Source: Ornithodoros turicata
Lineage: Eukaryota > Arthropoda > Arachnida > Ixodida > Argasidae
Reading direction: 5' to 3'
Assembly: GCF_037126465.1 (NCBI RefSeq)
Contig: NC_088202.1
Location: 27,884,213-27,948,212 of the forward strand
DNA length: 64,000 nt
The first letter of the stretch is position 1. Each line of letters begins with the position of its first letter. The position numbers and the translations under genes are program-made. Shown in pieces: positions 57,129 to 64,000 of the stretch. The notes below the pieces were generated by a model. It did no database searches and had not been told where the DNA came from. It saw only the letters and a program-made list of their open reading frames with translations.

Positions 57129-60100
57129 ATGACAATGCACTTCAAAGAGACAACGGTTTTCCAATGGAATGCGAGAAGCCTCGTGTCAAAAGTGTCCGAC
57201 TTCAGTCAGTTCACGTGGCGACACAACTTTCCTCTTATCTGTATATGGGAATGCGGAATTCCGGTAGAGTTTCGTTTATCGAATTACGTTAGATTCACCT
57301 CCAGTCCCCGTGATGGGCGGTGCTGCTCCGCGTTGTTTGTCCGGTCCGACATTCCAGCTATGAAGAAGGATATTATTACGAGCGAACAGGGCGAATACGT
57401 ATGTTGCATCGTGCGCATAACCGACCTTGTCATTACTGTGGTATCCCTTTACCTTCCTCCGGTGGTCGCTTACGATACTGGTGACTTGGCCGCAGTACTG
57501 GACAGCGTCCCGCCTCCATACCTTCTCTGTGGTGACTCCAGCGTCCACAATGTCATCTGGGGCAGCGCGCGCTCGGACACGCGAGGGGAGCGACTGGCAG
57601 CCCTATTCAAGGAGTGAAACCTTTTTATCCTCAATGATGCCTCCCCTACGTTCCTGAAGACAACGTACCATTCCTCCTGCTTGGATCTCTCTGTTGTGTC
57701 AGCTCCTATTGCACATCGCTTCAGACGGCATGTGGACGCTGATACCCTTGGAAGTGATCATCTTCCTGTCCTGATCAGCATGCAAGGTGCGCGAGTACAA
57801 GCCCACTCCCACACCGCTAAAAGAACGGATTTGCAATCCTACAGATGTATGCTCGAAATTTCTCTCTTAGACTGGAGGCCCCAAAGTGCCCCTGACTTCT
57901 GCGGCGTGGTTACTAATGCGGCACGCGCTGCGGCCCAGGTGCACCGCGTACCCGATAAGTTCTCTTCCGTCGACGCGGAGTATGAGAGGCTGCGCGCTAT
58001 CCGCCCCCGCGCCGAGCGACGTGTCTGCCGCACACATCTCCCAGTGGACATAAGCCAAGCGAGACGATTACAGAAGGTGATTCATAGGCATCTGTGCAAG
58101 CTGACACGCAACCACTGGAGAAGCTTCGCGACATCACTATCTCCAAGAACACCCATGTCTCGAATTTGGTCGGTGCTCAAAGGGCTCGCCACTCCCGTTT
58201 TCCAAAGGCATCCTTTCCGGCCACTATCGCTTGCTACTGGGTGCTCTGAAGTCGAGGTTGCAGAGCAGTACTGTGCCTGTCTCACATCGACACCTGCCGC
58301 TCCTCTCGCTTCTTCCCTTGACATCTCTGTAGCCCTGCAGTCCTCCGCTGATCCGTCATTGGATGTCCCATTTTCGCTCACCGAGCTCGAATCTGCTATA
58401 GGGCTCTCGCCTGTGCACGCGCCGCCGGGTCCTGACGGAGTCACTTACAAACCAGTGCGGTATATCCCGCTCTGTGGCCGCCATCTAGTTCTGGGCCTTT
58501 TCAGCGAAACGTGGCAGGCCAGCTCCATCCCGCCGCACTGAAAGTCCGCGATGATCGTGCCAATCCTTAAACCTGGCAAGTCTCCTCACAATATCGACTC
58601 TTTTCGGCCAATCGCACTTACAAGCTGCGCAGGGAAAGTCATGGAGCGGGTGGTTCAATCTCGCCTGAACTGGTTTTTCGAAGCCTCGAAATTCTTCCCT
58701 GAAGTGATGGCCGGCTTTCGCCAAGACAGGTCGGCGATAGACAACGTCATCGACATCGTCTCTAGTGTGCAACAAGCGCGATCGGAAGGGAAGCTCACAG
58801 CAGCTGTCTTCTGTCTTCAAAAAGCATATGACAGCGTGGTGCACAGCACTGTCATTGCGACGCTCCAAGAGGCTGGTATTGGGGGCCGCCCACTCGCATG
58901 GATTCGGGACTTCCTCGCTGATCGCACCATGTTTGTGCGCACCTCTGAATGGGACACCGCACACTACAGAGTTCTGCGAGGTGTCCCGCAAGGGAGTGTG
59001 CTGAGCCCACTGCTATTCAACGTCATCATGGCCGCTTTACCTGTTCAATTAAGTTAACATGTCAACATCACGATATACGCCGACGACCTCTGCATCTGGG
59101 CCTTCCCCACCCGTCGGGATGTAATCCAGCGTCGCTTGCAAGGGGCCCTGGACACTATCGTATCCTACCTCTCCGACCGTGGTCTTTCTACGTCACCCGC
59201 CGATCCTTTCGCAAATAGCCCCTCCACGTTGGCGGTCAACAGCTCGCCTTCGTACGTCATCACAAATACCTGGGCGTAGCCATCGACAGGGAGCTGACTT
59301 GGTACAAGCACGTCAAGATCCTGTCTACCGCGGCGACTACCATCGTGAACGTCCTCCGCCGCATCTCTGGTTCGTTCTGGGGCCCATCATACGCTGACCT
59401 TCGCCAGGTGCATACCTTACTCGTCCTAGGGCTCCTGCGTTACAGCTTACCGGTATTGCACGGTCTAAGTTCAACAACAGAGCGCGAGCTTTTGAACATC
59501 CAGGCGCGGAGCCTCCGAGTGTCCCTTTGTGTCCCCAGAACGAAAGACACCTTCCTGGTCTTGGCTGAGGCGAAGCAGACGTCAGCCCACGTCCTACGCG
59601 ACATGGAAACCCTGCGCTCTTGTGCGCGGTACCGCACACGACATGCTGCCCACTACCTACGGGAGATTCACTTACTCTATGAAAAGTCAGCTTTCGGGGC
59701 TGTTTGCAGACTGGCACAGTCTCTCCCGCCACCTCCGTCGCGCCTGCTATACGCCCCACCTTTGTGGACCCTCGTGCTGCCTACGACGGACCTGCATGGT
59801 TCCCGATATGTCCCGCAAAAAAGACACTCCTATCCTCGCTGCGCGCCAGATTGCTCTTAACCATTTGAGCTCGGCCCACGGCCAGCGTAAAACAATTTTC
59901 ACGGATGGCTCGGTTGTGCACGGCGCGTCGCCTGCAGCTTTCTGCATGCCTCACAGCGACACTGCGCAGGCTTTCAAGCTGCCGCATGAAACTTCATCCA
60001 CTGAGGCGGAACTGACAGCCATCTATGAAGCGCTCAACGCCATATCCGGTTCACAGGCCGACTCGTGGTCCATCTTCACGGACAGCAAGTCAGCATTGGA

Positions 60101-60708
60101 GATCTTGGCGTCGTACCGGTGCAGTGCTATTTGCGATCTCCGCACGCTTGTAATCGCCAGATACAACGAGCACCTGGCTTCCGGCCACAGTGTACGGCTC
60201 CAGTGGACTGCACGTCGGACTGACCGGAAATACCCGTGCCGACATTGCTGCGAAACCTGCCCACACCACGGCTGCCTTATGTCTCAGCATCCCGCTCTCA
60301 ATGTCAGCCTGCCAGCTCCAAATACGTCGCTTGCGCTCTCGCTGTGTTCAAGGTTTCCGAAAACGTGCCATCTCGCCCAATACATTTCTGCACTCCATCG
60401 ACCCAACAATGCAATACGTCCTTCCTACAAACATCACGAGGAGGGAGGCATCTGCTATCCACCGTCTGCGGTTAAGCGTGGCTCGAACGCCAACACGGCT
60501 CTTCAAAACCAGCATGCTTGACACCCCTACATGTGCAGCCTGCTTGGCTGCCTGTCCACTGTCGCCTGTTCGCCGCTCCCCGTGCCGCTTTCATGAAGCG
60601 GCTAGCCGCCCCGGGGCTGAGGGAGGTCTCGCTGGCAACGCTACTGGGCCCCCTGCAACGCCTCCTTCAGTGGCGCGTCGGAAGGGAACTCGTGCGCTTT
60701 CTGACTGA
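57129..60708 (+). pseudogene. LINE ORF2: endonuclease, reverse transcriptase, RNase H
   Basis: ATG 57129. Endonuclease: QWNARSL, LCGDSSVHN and GSDHLPVLI (about 57160-57780). Reverse transcriptase: SFRPIALTSCAGKVMERVV, GVPQGSVLSPLLFN and ITIYADDL (59067-59090). In motif A the usual F-[LV]-D-[IL] is replaced by FCLQKAYD, so the first catalytic Asp is lost. RNase H: FTDGS (59898-59912), STEAELTAIYEAL and IFTDSKSALEIL, then a C-terminal segment with EASAIHRLRLS. Stops: TGA 57615, TGA 58539, TAA 59055. The frame shifts near 59230, 59815 and 60200. It is inactive, but every domain remains recognisable. Confidence 0.92.
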
Positions 60709-60869
60709 CACAGGGCTGGCGCTGAGCCTGTGACTGCACCTCTTTTCTTTCGCTCTTTTCGTTTTTGTGTGTTTTTTTTTACGCGGGAACAGCTAGCTGG
60801 CTTCGGAAGCCAGGCTAACCTTTCCCCTCTTTCTATGTTTTTCCTTTCCAATAAATCTATACTCCCCCC

Positions 60870-61198
60870 CCCCCCTTATACCTTCTGTATTGGTGTTTTT
60901 GATATTACGAGTGCAGCTTCGGAAGTATTCGAATATCTTCGGCTTCGAAGAGTTGAATATGTAAGTATTCGCTTCGACATTCGGACAATCCAATCCGAAT
61001 ATTGGCACAGTCCTACTTACTGTGTTTATTAAAGTTCCCAAGCAAGTTATAGGTTTATTAATTGGAGGTTATAAGGGGGTCCCCGCGCGAGCTATGGACA
61101 GAATCCTATAAAATAGAGGAATGAATTCCTTATCAACTCCGACAAGTGACGATATATTCTAGGTCAGTGGTTATCCACCGATAACGAACTCCTCCATT
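60870..61198. other. No gene recognised
   Basis: Short AT-rich spacer with TTCGAATATT-type palindromic words at 60930-61010. It separates the LINE from the palindromic satellite. Confidence 0.4.
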
Positions 61199-63097
61199 CA
61201 GAAATGAAGTCAAATGACGCTTACGAGACGTGGGCAAATTATGAAGGCACTAGTGATATGGTTTCAGCGACCCAGCTACCGGCAGGGTGTACTTTAAAGG
61301 GCTGGTGTTCCCGTTTTTAGCAATTTCGTTTACGTCGCGCTAGAAACACAGCCAAGAGTCCAGAGCTGACGGATTAGTTGGTGATATGGTTGCAGTGACC
61401 CAGCTACCGGCAGCGTGCACTTTAAAGGGCTGGTGTTCCCGTTTTTAGCAATTTCGTCTACGTCGCGCTGGTGACAGCCAAGAGTCCTGAGCTGACTGAT
61501 TACTTGCTGCTATGGTTGCAGTGACCCAACTACCAGCAGGGGGCACTTTAAAGGGCTGGTGTGCCGGTTTATAGCAATTTCGTCTACGTCGCGCTGGGAA
61601 CACAACAAAGCCTCCTGAGCTGACTGATTACTTCGTGATATGGTTCCAGCGACCGAACTACTGGCAGGGTGCACTTTGAAGGGTTGGTGTGCCCGTTTTT
61701 AGCAGTTTCGTCTACGTCGCGCTGGGAACACGGCAAATCGTCCTGAGCTGACTGATTACTTGGTGATATGGTTCCAGCGACCCAACTACCGGCAGGGTGC
61801 ACTTTAAAGGGCTGGTGCGCCGGTTTGGAGCAGTTTCGTCTACGTCGCGCTGGGAACACACCGAAGCGTCCTGAGCTAACTGATTACTTGGTGATATGGT
61901 TCCAGCGACCCAAATACCGGCAGGGTGCACTTTAAAGGGCTGCTGTGCCCGTTTTTAGCAATTTCGTCTACGTCTCGCTGGGAACACAGCAAAGCGTCCT
62001 GAGCTGCCTAATTACTTCCTGATATGGTTGCAGTGACCCAACTACCGGCAGGGTGCACTTTAAAGGGCTGGTGTGCCCGTTTTTAGCAATTTCGTCTACG
62101 TCGCGTTAGGAACACTGCAAAGCCTCCTGAGCTGACTGATTACTTCGTGATATGGTTCCAACGACCCAACTATCGGCAGGGTGCACTCTAAAGGGCTCTA
62201 AAGACGAAATTGGTAAAAACGTGCACACTAGCCCGTTAAAGTGCACCGTGCCTGTAGTTGGGTCGCTGGAACCATGTCACCAAGTAGTCAGTCAGCGCAG
62301 AACACGTGGCTGTGTTCCCAACGCGACGTAGACGAAATTGCTCAAAACGGGCACACCAGCCCTTTAAAGTGCCAACTGCGTGTAGTTGGGTCGCTGGAAC
62401 CATATCACCAACTAATCCGTCAGCTCAGGACTCTTGGCTGTGTTCCCAGCGCGACGTAGACGAAATTGAGAAAAACGGAAACACCAGCCCTTTAAAGTGC
62501 ACGCTGCCGGTAGCTGGGTCACTGCAACCATATCACCAACTAATCCGTCAGCTCTGGACTCTTGGCTGTGTTCCCAGCTCGACGTAGACGAAATTGCTAA
62601 AAACGGCACACCAGCCCTTTAAAGTGCACACTGCATGTAGTTGGGTCGCTGGAACCATATCACCAACTAATCCGTCAGCTCAGGACTCTAGGCTGTGTTT
62701 CCAGCGCGACGTAGACGAAATTGCTAAAAACGGCACACCAGCCCTTTAAAGTGCACACTGCATGTAGCTGGGTCGCTGGAACCATATCACCAACTAATCC
62801 GTCAGCTCAGGAAGCTTGGCTGTGTTTCCAGCGCGACGTAGACGAAATTGCTAAAAACGGGAACAACAGCCCTTTAAAGTGCACCTTGCCGGTAGCTGGG
62901 TCACTGGAACCATATCACCAACTAATCCGTCAGCTCAGGACGCTTGGCTGTGTTTCCAACGCGACGTAAACGAAATTGCTAAAAACGGGAACACCAGCCC
63001 TTTAAAGTACACCCTGCCGGTAGCTGGGTCGCTGAAGCCACTAGTGCCTTCATAATTTGCCCACGTCTCGTAACCGTCATTTGACTTCATTTCTGAA
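61199..63097. repeat. Palindromic satellite: two opposed arrays of a 128-bp unit
   Basis: Left array: eight units with GATATGGTT at 61255, 61383, about 61508, 61637, 61764, 61892, 62021 and 62149, a period of 126-129 bp. Right array (about 62205-63060): seven units of the same sequence reversed. Unique caps close it on both sides: CATTCAGAAATGAAGTC at 61196-61212, matched inversely by GACTTCATTTCTGAATG near 63083-63099. Each unit contains CTTTAAAGGGCTGGTGT and TCGTCTACGTCGCGCTGG. Capped inverted arrays are typical of foldback elements. Confidence 0.95.
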
Positions 63098-63099
63098 TG

Positions 63100-63370
63100 C
63101 ACTCATACTGACCTCACACCCCTCAGGCCTCACCAGTGACTTCACTCACACAGACCTGGCGCCCCTCAGACCTCATGAGTGCACTCACAGGAGACTTCGT
63201 GAGGGTAAGACCTCATGAGTGCACTCACAGGAGACCTCATGAGGGTAAGAACCTCATGAGTGCACTCACGGATGGCCTGATCGCGGGCTTGCCCTCACTC
63301 ACCCTCACCCCAAAGGCGTGAAGTGAGGGTGAGGGGCACTCATGAGGGCCCTCATGAGTGAGTTCGCCCA
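63100..63370 (+). repeat. CCTCATGAGTGCACTCAC minisatellite
   Basis: Imperfect repeats of CCTCATGAGTGCACTCAC and GTGAGGGTAAGA, with an inverted GCCCTCACTC/GAGTGAGGGC pairing at 63285-63345. It directly abuts the palindromic satellite's right cap. Confidence 0.8.
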
Positions 63371-64000
63371 GCTATGCTGGCAACTTCCTGGGACGGTTAG
63401 TTTGACTAATGAAAATTTTAATTCTGAATAGAGCACGGACTTTAAGGTCAGTTCCTTTTTGTAGGAGAACGTTCAGATATTGCCTTACAACGTTCTAAGC
63501 ACGAACCAGGACGGAAATAACGTTTTAAACGATTATAGTTCGTGCCTTCTTTCGTGCTGTGCAGCTTGTTCTTCCTGCAACCTGACGTGCCTGGTTTCTC
63601 GGCAACAGACGTGACGTTGGTCACACGAGTGGGGCCAACAACGGCAAGTCGCTACGGTACATCACTAACTTTTACGACTGTTGTAGATGCAGATGTGCGT
63701 TGCTGGCTGTAGATGTTGCGTCACACTTTGCTCTACTCGGTTTTGCGACCATTAACTTAAGCATGGAGAAAAACCCACATTGCTCCAGTGTTGTTGATCA
63801 CACTGTATAACGCTACACGGTACTTTATGTTGTACAGTGTGCCTGTGACGCGCTCTTCACCGATGCACTGCTTAGCGTTTCCTGCCGTGGTTGGAATGAG
63901 GTACATGAGAGTCCAGAGTATTCGTTCTAAACGCTATTCTTAAACAGTGTCCTAATACCTAGTGCGGTATAGCTATGCTTCATAGATCACTATACCGAGC
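63371..64000. other. No gene recognised
   Basis: Unique-looking sequence to the window edge with no long frame or repeat. Confidence 0.4.

Larger units (their letters stand above)
56165..60865 (+). mobile_element. I-group LINE, near full length, dead
   Basis: A 4.7-kb non-LTR retrotransposon: ORF1 with CCHC knuckles, then ORF2 with endonuclease, reverse transcriptase, RNase H and a C-terminal tail, followed by an AATAAA (60850-60855) and a C-rich run. RNase H after the reverse transcriptase places it in the I group. The 5' end appears truncated within ORF1. The decay includes four stops and three frameshifts. Confidence 0.92.

Noticed and set aside
61584..62969. Repeated 60-90-codon frames in the satellite
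   Set aside because: They arise from the 128-bp period of the repeat and appear in opposite orientation in the other array, so they are not protein genes.

Overview
This window looks like repeat-dense nuclear DNA of an arthropod, most likely a tick or related chelicerate. The evidence is the mix of Copia, Gypsy, I-type and Jockey/L2-type LINE, hAT and other DNA transposons with eukaryotic target-site duplications, plus a spliced secreted Kunitz-type gene with phase-1 introns. No operons, bacterial genes, tRNA or rRNA genes or CRISPR arrays were recognised. The species assignment is inference from style, not from a marker gene.

Layout. (1) 497-23334 is one giant inverted duplication. Its two arms meet at a 5-bp spacer (14960-14964). 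After private insertions are removed each arm is about 6.5 kb. Both arms share a hAT remnant (same 8-bp target duplication) and two decayed LINE fragments. The left arm alone then gained a Copia element (1401-5775), a 2070-bp TA-flanked element, a 1056-bp element inside the hAT, and a 349-bp MITE. The right arm alone gained a 610-bp hAT MITE and a 1222-bp AT-flanked element. Each arm therefore serves as the empty-site control for the other. (2) 23.3-31 kb holds a LINE scrap, a TIR element (23916-25590) and a four-copy tandem array with a period of about 925 bp whose units contain a GACTTCAGGT-type minisatellite. (3) 31.5-33.2 kb is a Gypsy pol fragment with stops and a 100-N gap. (4) 33.9-37.2 kb holds a hAT-like repeat followed by a DNA transposon with roughly 700-bp TIRs, a 4-bp TACA duplication and a broken transposase. 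(5) 37.2-47 kb is mostly intergenic, with two palindromes and one broken 142-codon frame.

(6) 47.2-51 kb is the most gene-like part. A Kunitz-domain gene on the minus strand has a terminal exon with poly(A) signal, a 36-nt phase-compatible exon and candidate signal-peptide exons. Divergently on the plus strand, a TATA/initiator promoter precedes a signal-peptide exon with a clean donor. (7) 52-54.2 kb carries a same-strand cluster of twelve CCAAT boxes, a second copy of the Penelope-like terminal repeat and an internally deleted Gypsy. (8) 56.2-60.9 kb is a nearly full-length but dead I-group LINE with CCHC ORF1, endonuclease, reverse transcriptase and RNase H. (9) 61.2-63.1 kb is a second palindrome made of two opposed arrays of a 128-bp repeat, followed by a CTCATGAG minisatellite.

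How parts relate: nearly everything is mobile or structural DNA. The only host-gene candidates are the divergent secreted-protein pair near 47-51 kb and the unexplained frame at 44.8-45.2 kb. Inverted structure recurs at four places and several scales, which makes palindromes the theme of the window. A head-to-head join of two haplotypes during assembly remains a live alternative for the largest one.
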